DNA of 35,997 nt, taken from positions 1 through 35,997 of the forward strand of contig CAUFRO010000021.1 of the NCBI GenBank assembly GCA_959027945.1, in the 5' to 3' direction. The position numbers and the translations under genes were made by a program. The DNA is from an uncultured Collinsella sp. (GTDB lineage Bacteria; Actinomycetota; Coriobacteriia; Coriobacteriales; Coriobacteriaceae). The first letter of the stretch is position 1. Each line of letters begins with the position of its first letter. Below, piece after piece: positions 7,099-13,895 of this stretch. Under the pieces are notes generated by a model. It made no database searches. It was not told the DNA's origin and saw only the letters and a program-made list of their open reading frames with translations.

Positions 7099-8400
7099 AT
7101 GGATCAAACGCAGACGAGCAACGACGCTCCCCTGCCAACGCAAAGCACTCCCCAACCGGAGCAAATGACCGTTTCACCTGCACAAAAACCCCTAGTAACC
7201 ATTGTACACGCATCGGTTGGATCGGGCCACAAAGCCGCCGCCAACGCGATTGCACAAGCATTTGACCTTATCCGCGGCACCAAGGGAATCCCTGAGGATG
7301 TTGAGATCGAAGTCCTGGATATCCTCGATTTTGGACGCATTAGGTTCGATGGTAATAAAACAGCAGCGTCGTTTACCGGCGCCACGCGTCCCATATATGA
7401 CCTAACCTGGCGATACACGTTTACGGGACATCTGCTCTGGGGCGGAGGCACGGCATGGTCACGTATTATGTTCCCTGCCTTCAACGAATATGTCCGCACC
7501 CGCAGGCCCATAGCCGTGGTCGCAACACACATCACGGCGGCCAACGTCGCTGTGGGTGCCCGCGTCATCACGGGTATCGATTATCCCGTCATCTGCGTAC
7601 CAACAGACTATGAAGTCGAAGGCTTTTGGCCCCACAAGGACACCGATCTGTTCTGCGTAGCCAACGAATTTATGGCCGAGACACTTCGCCCCCGTAAAGT
7701 TCCCGAGACCAAAATCCGCATTACAGGCATCCCCATTCGCGCCGGGTTTGATACGGACTACAATCGCGAGGAAGAACTCGAGAAGTTCAATCTCCCCGCT
7801 GACAAGACCGTTGTGTTGGTGATGGCCGGTGCCAGTTTGCCTCAACCGTACGTTCGCTTTCGCGCGGAGATGGACCGCACACTCCCCTTCCTGCGCAGCT
7901 TCGAGGACATGCACTTTGTCTTTTTGCCGGGCAAGGATGAGGAATACGCCACCCGCCTCAAGACGCTCTTCGACGCCATGAAGCTCGAAAACGTCACGGT
8001 TCTGGACTACGTGGACGACATGGCGGCCCTCATGCACGGCTGCGACCTCGCAATCCTCAAATCGGGCGGACTCACCGTCACTGAGTGCCTGTGCGCGCAT
8101 CTGCCGATGATTCTGCTGGGCAAATCATACGGTCAGGAAAAGGCCAACACAACGATGCTCACCGGCATGGGCGCCAGCATGCATGTCACCACAGCACGAG
8201 AACTCATCGTAACCCTGCGCCATCTGCACGATCATCCCGAATCACTCAAAGCCCTACTCATCAACGGCGAAGTACTACGACGCCCCCACGCAGCCGAAGA
8301 TATAGCCATCGCAACCATGGAGCTAGTAGGCAAACCCCAAAAGCGCAAACGAGCCTTCTGCCGCTTCTACTGGGGCGGAAAACCTGCTCATATCAGGTAG
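7099..8400 (+). CDS. MGDG synthase/UgtP-like glycosyltransferase
   Basis: A 433-residue GT28-type glycosyltransferase that probably adds sugar from a UDP-sugar to diacylglycerol, making membrane glycolipids. The N-terminal MGDG-synthase domain has VTIVHASVGSGHKAAANAI (GSGH at 41-44). The C-terminal half has the donor-binding blocks VLVMAGASLPQ, FLPGKDEE and ILKSGGLTVTECLCAHLP. The first 30 residues are a disordered Gln/Pro/Thr segment. I chose the ATG at 7099, with AGGGGAG 6-7 nt upstream, over one at 7042 that lacks a site. The C-terminus is basic (KPQKRKRAFCRFYWGGK), which could help membrane contact. The sugar and the exact acceptor cannot be read from sequence. The gene is followed 10 nt later by repeat R1a. 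Confidence 0.85.
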   Translation: MDQTQTSNDAPLPTQSTPQPEQMTVSPAQKPLVTIVHASVGSGHKAAANAIAQAFDLIRGTKGIPEDVEIEVLDILDFGRIRFDGNKTAASFTGATRPIYDLTWRYTFTGHLLWGGGTAWSRIMFPAFNEYVRTRRPIAVVATHITAANVAVGARVITGIDYPVICVPTDYEVEGFWPHKDTDLFCVANEFMAETLRPRKVPETKIRITGIPIRAGFDTDYNREEELEKFNLPADKTVVLVMAGASLPQPYVRFRAEMDRTLPFLRSFEDMHFVFLPGKDEEYATRLKTLFDAMKLENVTVLDYVDDMAALMHGCDLAILKSGGLTVTECLCAHLPMILLGKSYGQEKANTTMLTGMGASMHVTTARELIVTLRHLHDHPESLKALLINGEVLRRPHAAEDIAIATMELVGKPQKRKRAFCRFYWGGKPAHIR

Positions 8401-8410
8401 ACGAAAGTCC

Positions 8411-8514
8411 GCTGCTCAGCGGGAGCCGCCCATATATCATTCCATGCTCAAACATTCTCGCTGCGCTGCGAAACTGCGCGTGGAACGATATATGGGCGGC
8501 TCCCGCTGAGCAGC
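8411..8514 (+). repeat. R1 repeat, copy a: 34-bp arms, conserved core
   Basis: Arms 8411-8444 and 8481-8514 are complementary over 34 bp with one mismatch; the centre is 36 bp. The inner 58 bp (8434-8491, from ATATCATTCCA to TGGAACGATAT) recur reverse-complemented at 8678-8744. The outer 23 bp of each arm (from GCTGCTCAGCGGGAG) do not occur in the other copy. It begins 10 nt after the glycosyltransferase stop, so it will be transcribed as a very stable hairpin. No T-run follows. Confidence 0.92.
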
Positions 8515-8654
8515 TACGTTTACGTGCTAGCAGTTACACCAGATTCCCTTCCAATAGAACCTGCAAAGGCGAAACCAGAAAACATAGATATAGAAAGGAG
8601 ATGTCCCTTTATCGCATCGGCTTACTAGAAAAGTAAATATTGTTTCAAGCGAGT
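8515..8654. other. Spacer between the two R1 copies
   Basis: No gene can be supported. On the plus strand AGAAAGGAG abuts an ATG at 8600 that opens an 11-codon frame ending at 8635. The ribosome site is too close to the ATG to be convincing. It may be the remnant of a lost gene. Confidence 0.4.
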
Positions 8655-8767
8655 AGCCGCCCGCCCGGGGCTTACCTATATCGTTCCACGCGCAGTTTCG
8701 CAGCGAGCGAAGCGAAGCGAGAATGTTTGAGCATGGAATGATATGTGTGAGAGGCGGGCGGGCGGGA
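8655..8767 (-). repeat. R1 repeat, copy b: inverted copy with 9-bp insertion
   Basis: The core at 8678-8744 is the reverse complement of the core of copy a. It matches at 57 of 58 positions apart from a 9-bp insertion made of AGCGA-type units. The flanking arms are a different GC-rich inverted repeat (CCGCCCGCCCG on the left against CGGGCGGGCGG on the right), interrupted by unpaired bases. It begins about 12 nt after the dut stop on the minus strand. Both copies therefore have the same orientation relative to the gene they follow. Confidence 0.9.
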
Positions 8768-8778
8768 TACGAGCGCCC

Positions 8779-9222
8779 CTAGGCGACGCCGGAGGAGCCG
8801 AAGCCTCCGTTGCCTCGGTCGGTTTCGTCTAGTTCTTCTACTTCTATGAGGTTGACCGTGGGGACTTCTTGGATGACGAGTTGGGCTATGCGGTCGCCTT
8901 TGTTGATTTGGATGTTGTTGGAGGGGTCTAGGTTGATGAGGATAACCTTGAGTTCTCCTCGGTAGTGGGCGTCAATGAGGCCCGGCGTGTTGACTATAGA
9001 CAGGCCCTGCTTAATGGCCAAGCCGCTGCGGGGCTGGACGAAGCCGGCGTAGCCATCGGGCAGGGCGATGGCCAGCCCAGTAGAGACCAGACGGCGTTCG
9101 AAGGGCTTCAGGACGCAGTCCTCGTTGGAGCGCAGATCCAAGCCGGCATCGGTGGGATGGGCGTATTTGGGAAGCTCGACGGTGGGGTCGAGACGCTTTA
9201 TGTTAACGGTAATGTTGGACAT
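8779..9222 (-). CDS. dut: dUTP diphosphatase
   Basis: A 147-residue trimeric dUTPase that splits dUTP to dUMP and pyrophosphate, keeping uracil out of DNA and feeding dTMP synthesis. All five family motifs are present: DAGLDLRS (25-32), PRSGLA (64-69), GLIDAHYRGELKV (81-93), RIAQLVI (111-117) and the C-terminal RGNGGFGSSG. It starts 4 nt after the nrdR stop on the same strand, so it is co-transcribed with nrdR and probably also with the upstream LysM gene under LexA control. Confidence 0.96.
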   Translation of the reverse strand: MSNITVNIKRLDPTVELPKYAHPTDAGLDLRSNEDCVLKPFERRLVSTGLAIALPDGYAGFVQPRSGLAIKQGLSIVNTPGLIDAHYRGELKVILINLDPSNNIQINKGDRIAQLVIQEVPTVNLIEVEELDETDRGNGGFGSSGVA

Positions 9223-9226
9223 GGAA

Positions 9227-9670
9227 TCACCTTAGCTTGTCGAGCTCTTGCAGAAACTCATCGACGTCTTTGAAATCGCGGTAGACCGAGGCAAAGCGGA
9301 TGTACGCCACCTTGTCGATCTTGGCCAAGCGCTTGAGCACCATGTCACCCAACTCATGGGACGTGACGGCCGTCAGCGTGCGAGAGCGCAGCTCGACCTC
9401 GATGTCGTCGATAATCTCATTGAGCTTCTTAGTGTCGATATCGCGCTTGATGGTGGCGCGCATCAAGCCGACGAGCAGCTTATTGCGATCGAACCGCTGC
9501 TTGGTTCCGTCCGACTTAATGACCTCGATTGGGTCTTCGCATCGCTCAAACGTTGTAAAGCGATAGTTACACGAGCAACATTCGCGACGGCGCTTAATGG
9601 TGTTATTTGACTCCTGCATACGAGAATCAACGACGCGGGTATGTGCCTTGCCGCATTTGGGACAGCGCAT
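9227..9670 (-). CDS. nrdR: Transcriptional repressor NrdR
   Basis: A 147-residue repressor of ribonucleotide reductase genes that senses ATP and dATP. The N-terminal zinc ribbon has Cys pairs at residues 3/6 (CPKC) and 32/35 region (CCSC). It is followed by an ATP-cone (IEVIKSDGTKQRFDRNKL onward). The length is usual. The start codon and part of its GAGGAGG ribosome site lie within a 12-bp inverted repeat, so translation may be controlled by a hairpin. It lies between a LysM gene and dut, downstream of a LexA-controlled promoter. No ribonucleotide reductase gene is in the window. Confidence 0.96.
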   Translation of the reverse strand: MRCPKCGKAHTRVVDSRMQESNNTIKRRRECCSCNYRFTTFERCEDPIEVIKSDGTKQRFDRNKLLVGLMRATIKRDIDTKKLNEIIDDIEVELRSRTLTAVTSHELGDMVLKRLAKIDKVAYIRFASVYRDFKDVDEFLQELDKLR

Positions 9671-9708
9671 GGTACCTCCTCTTAAACGATAACAAGGGTA
9701 CCATGCGC
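9665..9708 (-). promoter_or_regulatory. Hairpin covering the nrdR start codon
   Basis: GCGCATGGTACC (9665-9676) and GGTACCATGCGC (9697-9708) are perfectly complementary, 12 bp with a 20-nt loop. On the mRNA the 3' arm contains the nrdR ATG and its first codon, and the ribosome site GAGGAGG runs from the loop into the stem. The structure would hide the start codon. It could also be a protein-binding dyad. Confidence 0.75.
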
Positions 9709-9721
9709 AGCGCGATAAAGA

Positions 9722-10174
9722 TTACGAACGAGCAGGAACCTTAAGATGCGCACCGGCGGCGAGCGAACCATGCTCCAGATGATTGACGTTACGGATCATG
9801 TCGGAAGTCTCTTGTGTGGAAAGGCCTTCGATTGGATATTCCTCGGCAAGCGACCAAAGAGAATCGCCAGGCTGAACGCGAATGATCTCGTAGGTAACGT
9901 TGGAAACGGACTCGGCATACGCGGCGTGACGAGCGCTAAAGACCGACGTAGCGAGGACAAAGAGGAGCGTAAGCGCAACGGCAACGGCGACAATCGTCGG
10001 AACCTTCAGGGCAACGCGGACCGGCGTGACTACAGCCTGCTGATTGCGAGCAGGCTTTACGGTCAAAGGCTGAAAGCCGGAGCGGCCACCCTGAACAACC
10101 GTAAAAGTGGGTTCTGCAGGCGTCTCGAGCTTAAGGGCGAGGTTTCCCTGGACCATATTCGTTGCGTTCATCAT
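9722..10174 (-). CDS. LysM membrane protein, YneA-like, SOS-controlled
   Basis: A 150-residue protein with a cytoplasmic N-terminal part (about 1-55), one membrane helix (VPTIVAVAVALTLLFVLATS) and an outside LysM domain (YEIIRVQPGDSLWSLAEEY to LKVP) that binds peptidoglycan. Size, layout and a position divergent from lexA match Bacillus YneA, a division inhibitor made during the SOS response. Sequence similarity outside LysM is weak, so the role is inferred from context. The start is the ATG at 10174 or the next one at 10171; GAGGAG lies just upstream. Its promoter (10262-10289) has a LexA box between -35 and -10. Confidence 0.82.
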   Translation of the reverse strand: MMNATNMVQGNLALKLETPAEPTFTVVQGGRSGFQPLTVKPARNQQAVVTPVRVALKVPTIVAVAVALTLLFVLATSVFSARHAAYAESVSNVTYEIIRVQPGDSLWSLAEEYPIEGLSTQETSDMIRNVNHLEHGSLAAGAHLKVPARS

Positions 10175-10242
10175 GTTCTCCTCTCGCGTGTTTTGCTGAG
10201 AACAGTTTTATCAAGCCGCGCGGACAAAAATGTCTAGCGCGA

Positions 10243-10254
10243 GAACGAATGTTC
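10243..10254. promoter_or_regulatory. LexA box 1
   Basis: GAAC-GAAT-GTTC, a perfect GAAC-N4-GTTC dyad between the divergent LysM and lexA genes. It lies just downstream of the leftward -10 (10262-10267), so LexA bound here would also block the leftward start region. Confidence 0.88.
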
Positions 10255-10261
10255 GGTTATT

Positions 10262-10289
10262 ATTATCTTCGAACAGTTGTTCCTGTCAA
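10262..10289 (-). promoter_or_regulatory. Promoter of the LysM-nrdR-dut operon
   Basis: On the minus strand TTGACA (10289-10284) and GATAAT (10267-10262) are 16 bp apart. A LexA box (10271-10282) fills the spacer, so the promoter should be shut when LexA is bound. Confidence 0.75.
10271..10282. promoter_or_regulatory. LexA box 2
   Basis: GAAC-AGTT-GTTC, a perfect dyad lying inside the spacer of the leftward LysM promoter. Confidence 0.9.
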
Positions 10290-10298
10290 GCAAAATTC

Positions 10299-10310
10299 GA
10301 ACATTTGTTT
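10299..10310. promoter_or_regulatory. LexA box 3, one mismatch
   Basis: GAAC-ATTT-GTTT, 24 bp before the lexA start codon. Its last base departs from GAAC-N4-GTTC. The placement suits autorepression of lexA. Confidence 0.75.
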
Positions 10311-10334
10311 GACATGGGTAGAGAGGATGCCCTG

Positions 10335-10979
10335 ATGGCTCGCAAAATTACCAAGCGTCAGCAGCAAATTTACGACTTCATCAAGGAATATCAGCAGGAG
10401 AAGGGTTATCCGCCCAGCGTGCGCGAGATGGCTTCTGCCGTGGGCCTTTCCTCCCCCAGCACCGTGCACGCCCACTTATCTGCCTTGGAGGCGCGCGGGC
10501 TGCTCAAGCGCGATGCCACCAAACCGCGCGCCCTGGAACTCTTTAACGAGGACGGCTCCTCTGTCTCAATTTCTAAATCTGACGAGCCCACCGCACCTCG
10601 TGGAACGGTCTCGCTACCGCTCGTTGGTCGCGTCGCGGCTGGGATCCCCATTCTGGCCGAGCAGAATATCGAAGACACGTTTACTATCCCGACCGAAATC
10701 GCCACTGATCAGGGTTCCTTTATCCTTGAGGTGCATGGGAGCTCAATGATCAATGTCGGCATCTTCAATGGCGATTACATCATCGTCCGTGAACAAAAGA
10801 GTGCCATGAATGGCGAAATTGTCGTGGCCATGATTGATGGTTCAGCGACCGTCAAGACGTTCTACAAGGAGCAGGGACGCGTACGCCTGCAGCCTGAGAA
10901 TGACACCATGGAGCCTATCTATGCAACGAATCCCGTTATCTTGGGCAAAGTCGTCGGCTTGATGCGCCGGCTCTCGTAA
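10335..10979 (+). CDS. lexA: SOS repressor LexA
   Basis: A 214-residue repressor and self-cleaving protease of the SOS response. The N-terminal winged HTH is at about 1-65 (PPSVREMASAVGLSSPSTVH). The cleavage site is Ala102-Gly103 in RVAAGIP, the catalytic serine is Ser137 in HGSSM, and the lysine is Lys174 in ATVK. I chose the ATG at 10335 with GAGAGG upstream; the frame is open further back but runs through the LexA boxes. RecA, which triggers the cleavage, is encoded at 19302-20450 with its own LexA box. The stop codon overlaps the start of the next gene by one base (TAATG). Confidence 0.97.
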   Translation: MARKITKRQQQIYDFIKEYQQEKGYPPSVREMASAVGLSSPSTVHAHLSALEARGLLKRDATKPRALELFNEDGSSVSISKSDEPTAPRGTVSLPLVGRVAAGIPILAEQNIEDTFTIPTEIATDQGSFILEVHGSSMINVGIFNGDYIIVREQKSAMNGEIVVAMIDGSATVKTFYKEQGRVRLQPENDTMEPIYATNPVILGKVVGLMRRLS

Positions 10980-11683
10980 TGCAAAAACGCATCACCATCT
11001 TTGATACCGTCCGCGGGTTTACGATGATTTCAATGGCAGGTTTTCACGCTTGCTATGATCTCGCCTACTTGTACGACTGGGATATGCCCTGGTTTACCCA
11101 GACCGTCTTTCAAGACATCTGGCGCGCCAGCATCAGCTGGGTATTTTTGTTTATCGCAGGTTGGATGTGCACGCTCTCACGCAACAATGCCAAACGAGCG
11201 GCCAAGTACGCTGACGCAGCTTTGGTCGTCTGGATCGCAACAACGCTCGTATCGGTCGAAGATTCAGTGAACTTTGGCATCATTTATTGCATGGCGGCGT
11301 GTACCGCTGTGGCAGCCGCAGCACGACCGATACTTAAGAAAGTGCCCAGCACGTGGGGCATTGCGATATGCCTCGCTCTCTTCGCGGCGACATGGGGCAT
11401 CCCGAAATCGACCTATTCATTCCCCTATTTGGCGTGGCTAGGATTTCCCGGCCCCCGGTTTGTTTCAGGCGACTATTATCCAATCATCCCATTCATATTC
11501 ATGTACCTCACAGGATACTTTGCTGCGCGCACTGCTCAAAGATGCGAACATCCCGCTCCAAGCTGGGCCTACGCCAACCCCCTGCCGGCGCTCGCCAGCC
11601 TTGGACGTCATGCACTCCCCTTTTATCTGCTACATCAGCCCATCATACTGGGCATTTTGGAGCTCGCCTACTCGGTGCGATAA
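10979..11683 (+). CDS. DUF1624 integral membrane protein
   Basis: A 234-residue membrane protein with about six or seven hydrophobic segments. It begins RITIFDTVRGFTMISMAGFH and has FHACYDLAYLY and FLFIAGW, which mark the DUF1624 / heparan-alpha-glucosaminide N-acetyltransferase-like family (related to acyltransferases that move acyl groups across the membrane). The substrate is unknown. Its ATG overlaps the lexA stop codon by one base, so it is translationally coupled to lexA and should be LexA-controlled. Its last 16 bp overlap the 3' end of the convergent hflX. Confidence 0.8.
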   Translation: MQKRITIFDTVRGFTMISMAGFHACYDLAYLYDWDMPWFTQTVFQDIWRASISWVFLFIAGWMCTLSRNNAKRAAKYADAALVVWIATTLVSVEDSVNFGIIYCMAACTAVAAAARPILKKVPSTWGIAICLALFAATWGIPKSTYSFPYLAWLGFPGPRFVSGDYYPIIPFIFMYLTGYFAARTAQRCEHPAPSWAYANPLPALASLGRHALPFYLLHQPIILGILELAYSVR

Positions 11684-12957
11684 CGCTCAAGCCGAGGTGC
11701 AATACGAGCCGGCAGTTTCGCCACAATACGAACGCCATCCTCAAGATATTCCTCGTGCAAAAGGGTCCCCTGCTCATGCACGACTGTGATGAGTGCACCT
11801 TCACGATATGGAATGTCGGCGGAAAGCAGCACATCGGTGGCGGCCGCCTCGCGAGCAATGCGATCGACGAGATCGTCGAGCCCCTCGCCCGTTTGGGCCG
11901 AGAACAGAACAGCTTCCGGATAACGACGACGGAAACTCAATCGATCGACGCGATCGAGAAGATCGATTTTATTGAATACGGTCAGCGTTAGGCGCTCTCC
12001 GGCACCGATCTCATCAAGCACGCGGTCGACAGCCTCAAGCTGTCGCTCATAGTCCTCGTCAGACGCATCTACGACTTTGAGAATTAGATCGGCACCCAAC
12101 ACCTCGGACAGCGTCGATTTAAAGGCATCGACCAGACCATGCGGCAGCTTTTGAATAAAGCCGACGGTATCAGTAATCGTCATGCCGCGACCGCCGGGCA
12201 GGCGATACGAACGCGTCGTCGGGTCGAGCGTGGCAAACAGCTTGTCCTGAGAAAGTACCGTAGAGCCGGTCAGACGATTGAGCAACGTCGATTTACCGGC
12301 ATTGGTATAACCGGCTAACGCGACGCGAAACGCCGGTGACTCAATGCGGCTCTTAGATTGAACATCGCGACGCTGTTCAACCTGCTTGAGCTCACGACGA
12401 AGCGCAGCGATCTTATTACGAATGAGGCGACGGTCGACCTCGAGCTGACTTTCGCCCTGACCAAAGCGTGAGCCGATGCCGCCGCGCGTCTGTTCCTTGG
12501 CGAGATGACTCCACATGCCACGCAGACGAGGCAACAAATATTGAAGCTGTGCCAGCTGTACCTGTAGGCGTCCCTCACGCGTCTGAGCATGAAGGCCAAA
12601 GATATCCAAGATCAGTGCCGTGCGATCGATAATCTTTACCGGCTCGCCCACGGCTTTCTCCAAATAGGATTGCTGCGAGGGCGTCAGGTCGTCGTCAAAA
12701 ATAACGACATCGGCATCCATGCGATGTACCAGGCCGTACAGCTCTTCAACCTTACCGGAACCGATAAACGATTTAGGATACGGCTTTACCAAACGCTGAG
12801 ACAAGCGAGCCACGCACTGGGCACCAGCCGTGTGGGCAAGGCGCTCCAGCTCATCGAGCGATCGATCGAGTGGCCATGCATTGTCGCGCCACTCAACACC
12901 AACCAAAATGGCACGCTCGGGCTCGGGTGCCGTGGGAACAAGGGGGAAACGAGCCAT
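11668..12957 (-). CDS. hflX: GTPase HflX
   Basis: A 429-residue translation-factor-like GTPase that splits or rescues stalled ribosomes in stress. The N-terminal HflX domain (about 1-200) includes the Gly-rich SRFGQGESQLEVDRR region with a coiled-coil stretch. The G domain has G1 GYTNAGKS (216-223), G3 DTVGF and G4 NKID. A C-terminal domain closes the protein. The start ATG overlaps the miaA stop by one base (TAATG on the minus strand), the same arrangement as miaA with miaB, so the three are one operon. The 3' end overlaps the convergent DUF1624 gene by 16 bp, with no room for a terminator. Confidence 0.95.
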   Translation of the reverse strand: MARFPLVPTAPEPERAILVGVEWRDNAWPLDRSLDELERLAHTAGAQCVARLSQRLVKPYPKSFIGSGKVEELYGLVHRMDADVVIFDDDLTPSQQSYLEKAVGEPVKIIDRTALILDIFGLHAQTREGRLQVQLAQLQYLLPRLRGMWSHLAKEQTRGGIGSRFGQGESQLEVDRRLIRNKIAALRRELKQVEQRRDVQSKSRIESPAFRVALAGYTNAGKSTLLNRLTGSTVLSQDKLFATLDPTTRSYRLPGGRGMTITDTVGFIQKLPHGLVDAFKSTLSEVLGADLILKVVDASDEDYERQLEAVDRVLDEIGAGERLTLTVFNKIDLLDRVDRLSFRRRYPEAVLFSAQTGEGLDDLVDRIAREAAATDVLLSADIPYREGALITVVHEQGTLLHEEYLEDGVRIVAKLPARIAPRLERYRTE

Positions 12958-13895
12958 TAGGCAGCCTCAATACGATGCAGGATGTCCTCAAGGACCTCAT
13001 CGATCGTAAACTCGTCCATATCGAACCACACGACGCGGTCATCGCGTTTAAACCACGAAAGCTGACGTTTGGCATAGCGACGCGAACGCATCTTAATGAG
13101 TTCGCGAGCCTCATCCATAGAAATCACGCCATTGAAAGCATCAATGATCTCTTTATAACCAATTGCCTGCATCGACGTCAGGGCATCTCCCAGCCCCTGG
13201 TCCATAAGACCGCGGACCTCATCGACAAGACCCTGCTCAAACATCAGATCGACACGCAGGTTAATGCGCTCGTAGAGAACCTCGCGATTACGCGTCAGAC
13301 CAAACCATAGAGCATGATAATGCTCGCGCGGAACACTAAACTGCGACTTTTGCTGCGCGTAGGACACACCATCATCGTGCATTTCGAGCGCCCGAATCAC
13401 GCGACGAACATTATGGGGGTGGATGACCGCAGCGGACTCGGGGTCACGCTCGGCAAGCAGCGCGTGCAGCGCTTCCTCGCCTATGCGCTCGGCAAGTTCC
13501 TGATACCCCGCGCGACGATCGTCCTCAAGCTCGCCCGAGGGAAAATCCATCTCATCCAGGGCGGCCTTGAGATATAGCCCCGTACCTCCGCAAAAAACCG
13601 GCAGACAACCCGAACCAATGAGACGTTCAACATGCGCGCGAGCGTCAGCCTGATAAAGCGCAGCAGAATATGCCACACCCGGCTCTACAATGTCGACGAG
13701 ACGCAGCGGCGCCGTACACTCATCGGGCGTCATCTTTGCGGTACCGATGTCCATGCCGCGATAGATTTGCATCGCATCGCACGACAGCACTTCGGACGAA
13801 AGACGAGCGGCCAAACGGTCGGCAACATCACTCTTACCAACCGCCGTCGGACCGACGATCGCAACGGCGGAAAGACCTGCCCCGGAAGAAACCAT
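12957..13895 (-). CDS. miaA: tRNA dimethylallyltransferase MiaA
   Basis: A 312-residue enzyme that adds a dimethylallyl group to A37 of tRNAs reading codons that begin with U. The P-loop GPTAVGKS is at 15-22. The substrate-contact blocks SCDAMQIYRGMDIGTAK and FCGGTGLYLKAAL follow, and the C-terminal RSRRYAKRQLSWFKRD is the tRNA-binding end. Its start overlaps the stop of miaB, which works on its product by methylthiolation. Length and motifs are normal. Confidence 0.96.
   Translation of the reverse strand: MVSSGAGLSAVAIVGPTAVGKSDVADRLAARLSSEVLSCDAMQIYRGMDIGTAKMTPDECTAPLRLVDIVEPGVAYSAALYQADARAHVERLIGSGCLPVFCGGTGLYLKAALDEMDFPSGELEDDRRAGYQELAERIGEEALHALLAERDPESAAVIHPHNVRRVIRALEMHDDGVSYAQQKSQFSVPREHYHALWFGLTRNREVLYERINLRVDLMFEQGLVDEVRGLMDQGLGDALTSMQAIGYKEIIDAFNGVISMDEARELIKMRSRRYAKRQLSWFKRDDRVVWFDMDEFTIDEVLEDILHRIEAA

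Noticed and set aside
8600..8635. An 11-codon frame after AGAAAGGAG
   Set aside because: The ribosome site touches the ATG with no spacer and the peptide is not recognisable.
8411..8767. A CRISPR-like or attC-like array from the R1 copies
   Set aside because: Only two copies, inverted to each other, with no regular spacers and no cas or integrase gene; attC core-site motifs are not seen.
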